From: CAKZNE01 sp963976435
GTDB lineage: Bacteria; Bacteroidota; Bacteroidia; Flavobacteriales; Schleiferiaceae
NCBI GenBank assembly: GCA_963976435.1
Contig: CAXBKQ010000002.1
Coordinates: 131,223 to 195,222, forward strand
Reading direction: 5' to 3'
Length of the DNA: 64,000 nt
Shown here: positions 42,033 through 51,298 of the stretch, piece after piece
How the letters are laid out: every line of letters begins with the position of its first letter
Position numbering within the stretch: position 1 is the first letter of the stretch
The notes under the pieces: model-generated
What the model saw: the letters and a program-made list of their open reading frames with translations, nothing else
What the model was told of the DNA's origin: nothing
Database searches by the model: none
Translations under genes and position numbers: made by a program

Positions 42033-44447
42033 TTACTCAGATCTTAAGGTTCTCGCTGGATTGGTTTTGGAAACTATAAAAATATGATAGCTGATAGTGA
42101 GCATGGTAATGAAAAATGCAAGGAGAGCAGCTAATAAAAATCCAAAAACAGGAATGGGTATTTTATAAACAAACCCCCCAAGCCAATAGTCAATAGCATA
42201 ATAAGCTACAGGCGAAATTAATAATACAGCAATGGCCAGTAGAATTAGGAATTCTTTGGAAATAAGCAAAGCTAAATCTTTGAGTTTGGCCCCTAATATT
42301 TTCCGAACACTAATCTCCTTAATTCTTTGTTCAACAGTAAAAGAAGTGAGAGCGAATAACCCCAAGGCTGCTATAATTAAGCTGATAAGGGCAAAAAAGC
42401 TAAATATGCTAAGCAGGATTTTTTCTGAGCTGTATTGTGCTTCAATTCGTTCATCTAAAAACTGAAATTGGAAATCGTGGTTTCCAGCAAATTCCTTCCA
42501 CTTCTCTTCCATAATTTCTAAAGATTCCTCTACTGCCCCTCCTTTTAACTTTACCGAAAAGAAACTTGAAAAATTGGGTCTAAACAACATCACCAATGGC
42601 TCTAATTGATTGTGGAGAGAGGCAAAATGAAAATCTTTGATCACTCCAACAACTTTCCCGTCAAACTGTGCCTGGCCATTTCCCAAAAGCCCCCATTGCA
42701 TTCTCTTCCCCACAGCATCTTCATTCCAGCCAAATTTCCTTGTAGCCTCCTCATTTATAATAAAACCCTGCTGAACATCCGTTTGAATATCCTGCGAAAA
42801 GGCTCGTCCAGCAACCAGACCAATATTTAACACTTCTAAATAATCTTCATCAATTGCGGTAACTTTTATGTTTTTATCTACCATCTGTCCATCTTGTTCA
42901 ATTCTAAACATCAGCTCACCAAAATTACGACCAGGCATACCCCCGCTTCCAGTAATCTTGCTGATATCCGGATATTGCAACAGTTCGGATTTAAAATAAG
43001 CTAGTTTATTAAATACCGCTGTATCTTGAGGAATAGTAATTACCACCGTTTGATCTTTGTCGAAACCCAATTCTTTTTCCTGCATATATTTCATCTGCTG
43101 GTAAATGGAAATAGTTCCAATTATCATAAAAAGTGAAAAAATAAATTGCATTAACATCAAGGCCCTTCTTAGATTTCCAAAGCGACCAATTTTCGGAAGA
43201 TTACCCCTTAAAACATTGGAAGGCTCGAATCGCGACAATACTAAAGCTGGATATACACCGGAAAGCAGTCCTACCAAAAAAATTAGCACTAGGGTAGTGA
43301 TTAAAATATCAGGCTCCAAAACAGAGGAAAATGAAAATTCTTTTCCTGTAACTTCATTGAAAAAGCCCAGCATAATTTCCACCATGGCTAATCCTAAAAC
43401 AAAGGCAATAAAAGTGATGAGTAAAGACTCCCCCAGAAACTGCCCTGAAATTTGACTTTTATAGGCTCCCAGTGTTTTCCGAACCCCAACCTCTTTCGCT
43501 CTTTTTATAGATTGAGAAAGGGAGAGATTTATATAGTTAATACTGGCGATTGCCAAAATAAAAACAGCCAGAAGCACAAAAATATAGATGAAATTCATAT
43601 TCCCTTTTGGCAGGTCATATTCCCTTGAATTATCGAAATGCAATTCCTCCATGGGCTGTAAATAGAAAGAAGCACTACTCCCCTCTCCAAATGTTGCCAC
43701 GAAAGGTTCCACATAACGAGTAGAAAAATCATCCATCTTTTCCCGAAAATCATCTGGCTCTATGCTTTCGTTAAAAAGCAAAAATGTATAGCAAACCAAT
43801 CTAAACCAATCTTGGTTAAATGCATCCCTGCTAGTTTGTGGCAATGTGGAAAGGGAAATAAAAGCTTTATAAACAATTTCCGAGTTGGAGGGGCTATTTT
43901 CTATTACCCCCGTCACATCATATTCAGATACACCCACTTGAATTTTTTCGCCCAAAGCCTTTTCAGGGCTATCGAAATATTTAATAGCCAATTCTTCTGA
44001 TAATACTATGGACCTTGGTGCGGAAAGTGCCGTTTTTGGATCTCCTTGAAGTAATTGATAGGACATCACATCAAACAAACCAGTATCTGTCATCCAGAAA
44101 TTTGTTTCCCTAAAAATTTTGTCGTCCAATTTTATAGTCATTTCGTTGCCCATACTCATAAAGCGAACGAAACTTTCAATTTCTGGATAATCATTGGTAA
44201 AAGTGGGACCAACAGGAAAACTTGTTAGAGCAGCATTGATTTCTCCATTGTGATTTAGCAATTCAGTAATTCTATAAATCCTGTCCTTTTTTTCATGAAA
44301 CTGATCATAGCTAACTTCATCTTGAACATAAAGACTTATAAAAAGAGTGCAGCAAATGCCAAATGCCAAACCAATAATACTTACAAAACTATAGGCCTTA
44401 TGTTTGGTAATATGGCGCCAGGCGAGTTTAAAATAACTTTTAAGCAT
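42033..44447 (-). CDS. ABC transporter permease (MacB/FtsX type)
   Basis: The 804-residue permease is of the four-helix-plus-duplicate FtsX type common in Bacteroidota: an N-terminal helix (SFVSIIGLAFGICCTLFIS), a MacB periplasmic domain (about 50-250), three helices with the FtsX motif SIKRAKEVGVRKTLGAYKSQ, a second periplasmic domain, and a final FtsX set with EQRIKEISVRKILGAKL. It works with the ATPase and the HlyD protein upstream on the same strand, and would move substrates out of the inner membrane or periplasm. The substrate is unknown. Confidence 0.9.
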   Translation of the reverse strand: MLKSYFKLAWRHITKHKAYSFVSIIGLAFGICCTLFISLYVQDEVSYDQFHEKKDRIYRITELLNHNGEINAALTSFPVGPTFTNDYPEIESFVRFMSMGNEMTIKLDDKIFRETNFWMTDTGLFDVMSYQLLQGDPKTALSAPRSIVLSEELAIKYFDSPEKALGEKIQVGVSEYDVTGVIENSPSNSEIVYKAFISLSTLPQTSRDAFNQDWFRLVCYTFLLFNESIEPDDFREKMDDFSTRYVEPFVATFGEGSSASFYLQPMEELHFDNSREYDLPKGNMNFIYIFVLLAVFILAIASINYINLSLSQSIKRAKEVGVRKTLGAYKSQISGQFLGESLLITFIAFVLGLAMVEIMLGFFNEVTGKEFSFSSVLEPDILITTLVLIFLVGLLSGVYPALVLSRFEPSNVLRGNLPKIGRFGNLRRALMLMQFIFSLFMIIGTISIYQQMKYMQEKELGFDKDQTVVITIPQDTAVFNKLAYFKSELLQYPDISKITGSGGMPGRNFGELMFRIEQDGQMVDKNIKVTAIDEDYLEVLNIGLVAGRAFSQDIQTDVQQGFIINEEATRKFGWNEDAVGKRMQWGLLGNGQAQFDGKVVGVIKDFHFASLHNQLEPLVMLFRPNFSSFFSVKLKGGAVEESLEIMEEKWKEFAGNHDFQFQFLDERIEAQYSSEKILLSIFSFFALISLIIAALGLFALTSFTVEQRIKEISVRKILGAKLKDLALLISKEFLILLAIAVLLISPVAYYAIDYWLGGFVYKIPIPVFGFLLAALLAFFITMLTISYHIFIVSKTNPARTLRSE

Positions 44448-44456
44448 AAGCTCGAT

Positions 44457-45161
44457 TTATGAGGTTAGAATATTAGACTCCACCGAATTTTCAGAAATCA
44501 ACTTTCCATCAAACAGCTTGATGATTCTGTTGGAATAGGAGGCATCATGAGATGAATGGGTAACCATTACAATGGTAGTGCCTGACTCATTTAGATCTGT
44601 AAGTAAATTCATCACCTCATTTCCATGGGCACTGTCTAAATTCCCAGTAGGCTCATCTGCAAAAATTACAGTTGGTTTAGCTACTAAAGCTCTTGCCACC
44701 GCAACTCTTTGTTGTTGCCCACCTGATAATTGCTGTGGGAAATGACCACTTCTGTGTTCTATTCCCATTCTTTCCAAAAGCTCTTGGGTTGTTTTTCTTT
44801 TTTCAGCGCCAGACTTTCCTAGGTAAACCAAAGGCAATTCCACATTTTCATAAACTGTAAGCTCATCAATGAGATTAAAACTTTGAAAAACAAAGCCGAT
44901 ATTATTCTTCCGGATATCAGCCCTTTGCCGTTCATTCATTTTTGAAATTTCATAATCCATGAATTGATATCCACCAGAACTACATTTATCCAACAATCCC
45001 AAAACGTTAAGTAGGGTAGACTTCCCGCATCCGGATGGGCCCATTATTGACACGAATTCTCCCTTCTTTATTTCGAGACTTATTTTATCCAAAGCAGTGG
45101 TTTCCACCTCATCAGTTCTGTAAACCATACTCAAGTCTTTAGTACTTATTAATTTTTCCAT
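44457..45161 (-). CDS. ABC transporter ATP-binding protein (LolD/MacB-type)
   Basis: The 234-residue ATPase has Walker A GPSGCGKST, a Q-loop in FQSFNL, signature LSGGQQQRVAVARAL, Walker B VIFADEPTGNLD and an H-loop in MVTHSSHD. It is of the MacB/LolD class that serves FtsX-type permeases. It sits between the HlyD and permease genes with gaps of six and nine bases, so the three form one operon. Confidence 0.94.
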   Translation of the reverse strand: MEKLISTKDLSMVYRTDEVETTALDKISLEIKKGEFVSIMGPSGCGKSTLLNVLGLLDKCSSGGYQFMDYEISKMNERQRADIRKNNIGFVFQSFNLIDELTVYENVELPLVYLGKSGAEKRKTTQELLERMGIEHRSGHFPQQLSGGQQQRVAVARALVAKPTVIFADEPTGNLDSAHGNEVMNLLTDLNESGTTIVMVTHSSHDASYSNRIIKLFDGKLISENSVESNILTS

Positions 45162-45167
45162 ATCTCT

Positions 45168-46421
45168 TTATTGTAAAATAATTGTTTCAAAATCAGAATA
45201 GTTATCATAGCTGGAAATGATGACCTCCTCACCTTCATCCAAGCCGTTTTTTAGCTCAAAATAATCTGGGTTTTGCCTGCCAAGTTCTATTTCCCGTTTA
45301 TAGGCCTTCCCCGATTCTTGATTTAATACATAAACCCACTTTCCGGCGGTATTACTATAAAACCCACCACGAGGAAGCAACAATGCTGGGACCGAATTAC
45401 TGAGGGCTAATCGAATATTTAAAGACTGGCCTCTTCTAATTCCAGCTGGGATGGTATCTATAAAAACAAGCTCCACCTCAAACTGGTTATTGCTAACTTC
45501 TGGGAAAACCTTGGTCACCTCCAATTTATAAGAGTTACCAGCCATACTAAAGCTTCCCCTCTGTCCTATTTTAACCTTGCCCAAATAATGTTCATCAATA
45601 TTGGAGGAGACACGATAGGCTTCTAAAACATCTATTCTTCCTAAATTTTCACCACGATTTTTACTCTCCCCAATTTCAGCATCGAAGGAGGTAAGTTGGC
45701 CAGATATTGGAGCTCTAACGGTAAGGTTTTTAAGATTGTCGGTTATAGCCAATAGATTTCTCTCCATCATTTCGATAGATTTATCAATTCTCCCCACTTG
45801 TTGCTGTCTATATAGAAAATCTTTTTCGTAGCTACTTGCTAATAGTTTTCTTTTCTTTTTTAGATAGTCGTATCTAGATCTACTATCCTCATATTGTTGT
45901 TTAGAAATCGCTTCAGATCGTATTAATGCTGTATCTATTTTAAATTGTCTTTCCATCCTCGACAATTCCTGTTCAATGTCAAGCACCTGTTCTTTAATAT
46001 TCCTTTCATTTAATTCCATTTGAATCCTGGTATTCCTCAGATTATTAATTTGTTCTACAATCTGAGTTTCTCGATTCATAAAGTCTAAGAGCAAATTCGT
46101 ATTACTTAATTTCAATAAAGAATCGCCCTTTTTCACTTCTACTCCCGCCTCCACATATACTTCTTGAACTGTTCCGCCTTCAATGGCATCTAAGAAAAAA
46201 CTTTCCACAGGCTCTGCATTTCCTTGAATTGGAATAACATCATCAAAAATCCCTTTAAGCACCTTTGCAGTTCGAATTCTTTCTCTGTCTAATCGGTGAG
46301 TACCGCCACTACCATTAAAAAGGAAAATATTAAACAAACCAAAAACTAAAAGCATGATAGTGATGCCTATCAATCTCTTTTTTCGTTTGTTCTTTTTAAC
46401 TCCTACTATTTTTTTATCCAT
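45168..46421 (-). CDS. HlyD family periplasmic adaptor
   Basis: The 417-residue membrane-fusion protein has one N-terminal helix (RLIGITIMLLVFGLFNIFLF), a barrel-sandwich half-motif starting VIPIQGNAEPVESFFLDAIEGG, a long coiled-coil hairpin (about 105-220, NRETQIVEQINNLRNTRIQ onward), the second lipoyl half (LTVRAPISGQLTSFDAEIGE) and a beta-barrel end. It would join the inner-membrane permease to an outer-membrane channel, which is not in this window. It is the first gene of the operon, and its promoter faces the regulator. Confidence 0.9.
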   Translation of the reverse strand: MDKKIVGVKKNKRKKRLIGITIMLLVFGLFNIFLFNGSGGTHRLDRERIRTAKVLKGIFDDVIPIQGNAEPVESFFLDAIEGGTVQEVYVEAGVEVKKGDSLLKLSNTNLLLDFMNRETQIVEQINNLRNTRIQMELNERNIKEQVLDIEQELSRMERQFKIDTALIRSEAISKQQYEDSRSRYDYLKKKRKLLASSYEKDFLYRQQQVGRIDKSIEMMERNLLAITDNLKNLTVRAPISGQLTSFDAEIGESKNRGENLGRIDVLEAYRVSSNIDEHYLGKVKIGQRGSFSMAGNSYKLEVTKVFPEVSNNQFEVELVFIDTIPAGIRRGQSLNIRLALSNSVPALLLPRGGFYSNTAGKWVYVLNQESGKAYKREIELGRQNPDYFELKNGLDEGEEVIISSYDNYSDFETIILQ

Positions 46422-46525
46422 GAGGATGAATTCGCTTTTGTTGCTTAGAGGTAAAAAATGTACCGATATATTTAAGTATTTGCAAATCAGTTAGTTGCAA
46501 ATAAAAAAGAAATTCCAACCCAAAA

Positions 46526-46570
46526 AAGTGTTCCAAAATTAAGCAGATCTCTGTTCGTATTCGAACACTT
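46526..46570. promoter_or_regulatory. Inverted-repeat operator candidate between efflux operon and regulator
   Basis: TGTTCG-TATT-CGAACA (46552-46567) is a perfect 6+6 inverted repeat. An upstream AAGTGTTC (46526-46533) is the exact reverse complement of GAACACTT (46563-46570). The cluster lies 28 bases before the regulator start and 105 bases or more before the HlyD start. Binding by the neighbouring NtrC-type regulator is inferred from position. Confidence 0.45.
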
Positions 46571-46597
46571 CTTACCTTTAGGGCATAATAAGATTTT

Positions 46598-47974
46598 ATG
46601 CAAAAAATTGACGGTGCTATATTAATCGTAGATGATGAAAAGGATATTTTAACTTCCCTTTCCCTTTATTTAAAGCATCATTTTTCTAGAGTAGAAACAT
46701 GCAGTGATCCTAAGGAAATTTCCTCAAAAATTGGTCAGGGAGAATTTAGTTGTATTGTATTAGACATGAATTTTCGCAAAGGTGTAAATGATGGAAAGGA
46801 AGGAATGTATTGGTTAAATTTCATAAAAGAGACTAGGCCAGAAACTGCGGTAATATTACTTACTGCCTATGGGAATTTGGAATTGGCGGTTGAAGCCTTA
46901 AAAATGGGAGCCTCAGATTTTATTCTTAAACCATGGAAAAATGAAAAACTACTTTCTACACTTATTCGTTCCATAGAATTACAAAAATCAAAATCTGAAA
47001 TAAAAAGATTAAAAAGTTTAAACAGCCAGCTCAGCAAGCAATTGCACCAAAGTGAGCCATTGTTTGAATCTCAATCGCCAAAAATGATGGAGCTTATAGA
47101 GACGGCCAAGAAAATTGCCAGCACAGAAGCCAGCATTTTAATTTATGGTGAAAATGGAACGGGCAAAGAAGTTTTGGCCAAGGCCATCCATGAGTATTCG
47201 GAAAGGAAATCAGCTCCATTTATTAAAGTTGACCTTGGTGCTGTTTCTATGAATCTATTGGAAAGTGAATTATTTGGACATAAAAAAGGGAGCTTTACCG
47301 ATGCAAAAATGGATAGGATAGGAAAATTTGAAATTGCCAATAAAGGCACCTTATTTTTAGATGAAATTTCCAACCTCCCACTTCCTGGACAGAATAAATT
47401 GTTGAGCGTGTTACAAAACCGTAGGATTACAGCACTGGGATCGAACCAAGAAATTGAAATAGATGTGAGGATAATAAGTGCCAGTAATGAAATGCTACCC
47501 GATAAAATAAAGGAGCAAAGTTTTAGGCAAGATTTATATTACCGGCTAAATACGGTGGAACTTAGAATTCCACCATTAAGGGAAAGAATGGAAGATATTG
47601 AAAAGCTCAGTTTGCAGTTTATTAGCCATTATTCCCAAAAATATGGAAAGCCAAATATGAGTTTAAACCCTACTGCCTTGCAAAAGATTAAATCCCATTC
47701 TTGGCCAGGAAATATTCGTGAGTTAATGCACAGGATGGAGAGGGCTGTAGTTTTAAGCACAGCGGAAATTAATGAATACTCGTTTGATTTCAATGGCAAA
47801 TCCCAAAGCAAGGATGCAGAAAAAACACTTCCCAGTCTAAAGTTGGAAGAAGTGGAAAAATATTGTATTAGAGAGGCTTTACAAAAAAACAAGTCCAATA
47901 TTAGCAAGGCCGCTAGAGAGTTAGATATAAATAGGAATACCCTTTACCGTAAAATGGAAAAATATGGTCTATAA
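46598..47974 (+). CDS. Sigma-54-dependent response regulator (NtrC family)
   Basis: The 458-residue regulator has a receiver domain at about 5-125 (IVDDEKD; phospho-acceptor Asp in IVLDMNF; ending DFILKPWKNEKL). The AAA+ domain (about 155-380) shows Walker A GENGTGKE, the sigma-54 loop as GSFTDAK instead of GAFTGA, Walker B GTLFLDEI and an R-finger region. The C-terminal Fis-type helix-turn-helix is SNISKAARELDINRNTLYRKM. It is divergent from the ABC exporter and overlaps the sensor kinase by 11 bases, so it probably controls the exporter. Confidence 0.92.
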   Translation: MQKIDGAILIVDDEKDILTSLSLYLKHHFSRVETCSDPKEISSKIGQGEFSCIVLDMNFRKGVNDGKEGMYWLNFIKETRPETAVILLTAYGNLELAVEALKMGASDFILKPWKNEKLLSTLIRSIELQKSKSEIKRLKSLNSQLSKQLHQSEPLFESQSPKMMELIETAKKIASTEASILIYGENGTGKEVLAKAIHEYSERKSAPFIKVDLGAVSMNLLESELFGHKKGSFTDAKMDRIGKFEIANKGTLFLDEISNLPLPGQNKLLSVLQNRRITALGSNQEIEIDVRIISASNEMLPDKIKEQSFRQDLYYRLNTVELRIPPLRERMEDIEKLSLQFISHYSQKYGKPNMSLNPTALQKIKSHSWPGNIRELMHRMERAVVLSTAEINEYSFDFNGKSQSKDAEKTLPSLKLEEVEKYCIREALQKNKSNISKAARELDINRNTLYRKMEKYGL

Positions 47975-49321
47975 AAAATTCTCTAGCCAAATAGTCTTGA
48001 GGTTCATATTCATTCAAATATGTATGATCCTTATTGCCTATTGTATGATAGTAAAATCTTGGTGGATAATTTCATTTCTCCTCTGTTTATTTTGGTTTTA
48101 CCTGAGTCTTGAATTATTAAAAAAAATTAAAAAGACCAATGAAAAATTGAGCCTCTTTTTTCGTTCTGTACGATTAAAGGAATTTAGCAGCAGCTTTTCG
48201 AAAACCAAAGAAAAAAGTGGTTTCGACGAACTTCATGAATCCATGAATCAAGTGATTGAGCTTTTGAAAGAATCCAAAATAAAAAAGGAGGCCCAACTAA
48301 TGCTATTCCAGGGAATGATACAAAATCTTAGTACGGGTATATTGGTTGTAGATAAAGAAGAGCATATTATTTTGAGCAATCCAGCAATCTTGAAAATGCT
48401 TAAAACTCCAGAAGAACAAAACTGGAAGAGATTCGCAAAAAGGAACCCAAAGATTTCTGAATGTTTAAAAGGACTAAAAAGTGAAGAAAAAATTATTATC
48501 ACCCTCAGGAATGATAATTCAAAGGCCCAACAATTGCTAATTACAAAGAGGCATTTTCACATCAATCAGCTAGACTATAATTTTTATTCTTTTCAGGATA
48601 TCCATCAAGAATTAGAGAAAAAAGAAATTGAATCATGGCAAAAATTAATAAGAGTTCTTACCCATGAAATTATGAATTCTGTTAGCCCAATTGTTTCTTT
48701 AAGTTCCACCTTGAAATTGTTGTTAGACAATTCGCACTCTGAAGAAGGCTATCAAAAAATCGAAATAGAAAAGTTTAAGGATGTTTTATTATTGTTGAAA
48801 CCATTCAAAACAGAAGCGAAGGTTTAATGAGCTTTATTGATGAGTATTCTCAACTTACCAGAATCCCAAAACCAAAACTGGAATCATTTGATATTTTGCC
48901 TGGTATCCGAGAACTGGAACAGCTTTTAAAGGCAAGCTTAAAAGAAAAAAACATTGTTTGGAAAATAAATTGCAGCTATTCTAGCTTATTGGTAAAAGCA
49001 GACCCTAATCTATTGAGTCAGGTTCTATTAAACCTTCTTCACAATGCCATAGATTCTTTTGAGGATATTAAACAGGAGGCTGAAATTCAAATAGAAATTA
49101 AAAAGGAAGGCCAACAAACAAAAATAACTATCCACGACAATGGCTGTGGTATAAATAAGGAAATTAGGGCTGATATTTTTCTGCCATTTTTCAGCACCAA
49201 GGAAAAAGGAAGTGGTATCGGTTTGAGTTTAAGCAAAAATATTTTATTGGCCCACCGAGGGAATTTAACCTATATCCCAAATAAAAAAGGCAGTTCCTTT
49301 TGTATAGAACTGCCTAATTAA
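47964..49321 (+). pseudogene. NtrY-like sensor histidine kinase, split by a frameshift
   Basis: Two reading frames together form one kinase. The first (47964-48827) has two membrane helices (about 11-50), a PAS-like domain and the H-box LTHEIMNSVSPIVSLSSTL, then ends out of frame. The second (from 48827, or in frame from about 48794) has the N-box LLHNAIDSF, DNGCGINKE and GSGIGLSLSK. In the -1 frame just upstream of 48827, the sequence ETIQNRSEGLMSFIDEYSQL is exactly the usual NtrY dimerisation helix, so one base is missing at about 48780-48795. No slippery heptamer is visible, so a true inactivation or a sequence error is more likely than programmed frameshifting. Confidence 0.85.
49283..49315 (-). 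terminator. Terminator of the lysA-GNAT run, inside the kinase 3' end
   Basis: AGGCAGTTC (49288-49296) pairs with GAACTGCCT (49307-49315). On the minus strand the stem is followed by a T run. The hairpin lies within the last 13 codons of the convergent kinase gene and 22 bases past the GNAT stop, so coding sequence doubles as a terminator. Confidence 0.7.
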
Positions 49322-49336
49322 TATTTATTTGGAGGC

Positions 49337-49795
49337 TTAAAACTTTTCCAAGGTCATTTTACAGTTCCACCATTCCTTTTCTATCATTGCGCCTTGGTTT
49401 TCATAAAATTCCACAGCAGGACTATTCCAATCTAGCACCTGCCAATCTAATCTTATAGCCCCTTGAGATTTGGCAATCTTTGCCGTTTCCTCTAGCAAGG
49501 CTAAACCTAAGCCTTGTCCTCTATTTTCAGGTCTTACGTAAAGGTCTTCTAAATAAAAACACCTTCCACGCCATGTAGAATATCTTGGATAGTAGAGTGA
49601 AATTCCTTTAACATCCCCATTCATTTCGGCAACAATAAAATCAAAAGCCTTATGTAATTTCCAGTCTTCCAATAGCTTTTCCTGGGTATTGACAACCATT
49701 TCTGGAGCTTTTTCATAAACTGCTAGTTCGTGAATTAATTCCATAAGGCTAGCCATGTCACCCTCTTCGCCCTTTCTTATCAAAAAGTCTCTCAT
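49337..49795 (-). CDS. GNAT family N-acetyltransferase
   Basis: The 152-residue acetyltransferase has the acetyl-CoA pyrophosphate loop VRPENRGQGLGLALLEE (the R/Q-x-x-G-x-G/A motif) and the later strand LDWQVLDWNSPAVEFYENQGA, typical of spermidine/diamine acetyltransferase-like (SSAT/thialysine) members. The substrate is not certain. It overlaps lysA by four bases (ATGA), so the two are coupled. Confidence 0.85.
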   Translation of the reverse strand: MRDFLIRKGEEGDMASLMELIHELAVYEKAPEMVVNTQEKLLEDWKLHKAFDFIVAEMNGDVKGISLYYPRYSTWRGRCFYLEDLYVRPENRGQGLGLALLEETAKIAKSQGAIRLDWQVLDWNSPAVEFYENQGAMIEKEWWNCKMTLEKF

Positions 49796-51024
49796 AAATC
49801 TATTTCAATTTGATTTCGAAGGATGTCCTCCAACTCTTGTCGTTTAGTGATTAAATGTGCTTTGGATTTATGGATCAAAATTTCGGCAGGCTTAAATCGA
49901 CTATTATAATTATTGCTCATGGTATAACAATAGGCACCTGCATTTTTAAAACACAGAACATCCCCTTCTTTAATTTCTGCTATCTGTCTGTCATTTGCAA
50001 AAGTATCCGTCTCACAGATATATCCTACAACTGTATATAGCCTTTGTCTTCCTTCAGGATTACTAATGTTTTCAATATGATGGTAGGCATCGTAAAACAT
50101 TGGGCGAATCATATGATTTAGACCAGTATCTACACCTGCAAAAACGGTAGCGGTAGTTTGTTTAATCACATTCACCTTGGTGAAAAAATAGCCAGATTCG
50201 CTCACCAAAAATTTCCCGGGTTCGAATTCAATTTCCAATTCCCTTCCATATTCTTTACAAAAATTCTTAAAGAGTTTAGACATTTTGGAGCCTAATTCTT
50301 CAATGTTAGTAGATATATCATTGGGTTTATAGGCTACTTTAAAACCACTTCCAAAATCTACAAACTTTAGGTTTTTAAAATCGTGAGCTATGTCTAAAAG
50401 TAGTTCCGCCCCTCTCAAGAAAACATCAACATCAAGAATATCACTTCCGGTATGCATATGTAAACCTTCCACATTAATGTTTAGGCCTTTAATCAATCTT
50501 TCTAAATGTCTTAATTGGTGGATACTAATTCCAAATTTAGAATCAATATGGCCTGTAGAAATCTTAATATTCCCTCCAGCCATAATATGTGGATTCATCC
50601 GAATACAAACAGGATATGAATTTCCATATTCAGTACCGAATTGTTCGAGGATGCTAAGATTATCGATATTAATTCTCACTCCTAATTTTACCGCCTCTTT
50701 AATCTCATCTATAGAAACCCCATTTGGAGTGTACATAATATCGTCTGGGGAGAAACCAGCCTTCAAACCTATATGAACCTCCTGTATTGAAACAGTATCC
50801 AAACCACTGCCTAAAGATTTAAAAAATCTGAGCACATTGATATTGGTAAGCGCCTTACAAGCATAGTTTATCTTCATCTTACTACCCTTAAAAGCGTCCT
50901 TTAATCGTTTATACTGACTTTCCATTTTTACAGAATCATAAACATAAATTGGAGTTCCAAACTCCTCACATAAATCCAAAGGATTAATCCCTTGAATAAG
51001 GTTCTTTTGGGTAGTATTAGTCAT
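49792..51024 (-). CDS. lysA: Diaminopimelate decarboxylase
   Basis: The 410-residue PLP enzyme makes lysine from meso-diaminopimelate. The PLP Lys is in INYACKALTN, the glycine loop is VDFGSGFKV, and the substrate-binding EPGKFLVSESGYF and ICETDTFANDRQI (the catalytic Cys region) are present. The size is normal. It is the first gene of a two-gene leftward run with the GNAT gene, with a 274-base gap before divergent serC. Confidence 0.95.
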   Translation of the reverse strand: MTNTTQKNLIQGINPLDLCEEFGTPIYVYDSVKMESQYKRLKDAFKGSKMKINYACKALTNINVLRFFKSLGSGLDTVSIQEVHIGLKAGFSPDDIMYTPNGVSIDEIKEAVKLGVRINIDNLSILEQFGTEYGNSYPVCIRMNPHIMAGGNIKISTGHIDSKFGISIHQLRHLERLIKGLNINVEGLHMHTGSDILDVDVFLRGAELLLDIAHDFKNLKFVDFGSGFKVAYKPNDISTNIEELGSKMSKLFKNFCKEYGRELEIEFEPGKFLVSESGYFFTKVNVIKQTTATVFAGVDTGLNHMIRPMFYDAYHHIENISNPEGRQRLYTVVGYICETDTFANDRQIAEIKEGDVLCFKNAGAYCYTMSNNYNSRFKPAEILIHKSKAHLITKRQELEDILRNQIEIDL

Positions 51025-51260
51025 TGCTAATTATATAATTTTTGATTGGCTGCTAAATTACTTGTTTTAAAAACTAATCAAAGGCGATTTATGGATTTAA
51101 TGAAAGCAGGTCATTGTTCCCACGAAACAATGCTTTTGGAAAAATAAAGCAGTAATAATTCCCAATAGTGGGCTAGAATCCAGCGAAAAATTTAATCCTA
51201 AATTAACCTTGGAAAAGGAATATTAAGATCAAATTAGGGGTCTAGGCTTTTCAATTTTCC

Positions 51261-51268
51261 TATTTTTG
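51261..51268 (+). promoter_or_regulatory. Candidate -7 element for serC-serA
   Basis: TATTTTTG fits TAnnTTTG, 30 bases before the serC ATG at 51299. A -33 TTTG is not evident at 19 bases. Confidence 0.4.
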
Positions 51269-51298
51269 GCGCAAATTAAGTTAGCTTATCTCATAACT

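Noticed and set aside
46422..46597. Possible sigma-54 promoter in the exporter/regulator gap
   Set aside because: TTGG and TTTGCA stretches exist, but the distance between GG and GC is 16 bases instead of 10.
48780..48815. Programmed -1 frameshift in the kinase gene
   Set aside because: No X-XXY-YYZ slippery heptamer or downstream hairpin is visible at the crossover, so mutation or sequence error is preferred.
50390..50776. 128-codon open frame antisense to lysA
   Set aside because: It is a shadow of the conserved lysA frame, with no start signal or recognisable product.
51112..51132. Short inverted repeat CATTGTT ... AACAATG upstream of serC
   Set aside because: A seven-base arm in AT-rich DNA is likely by chance, and no T run follows.
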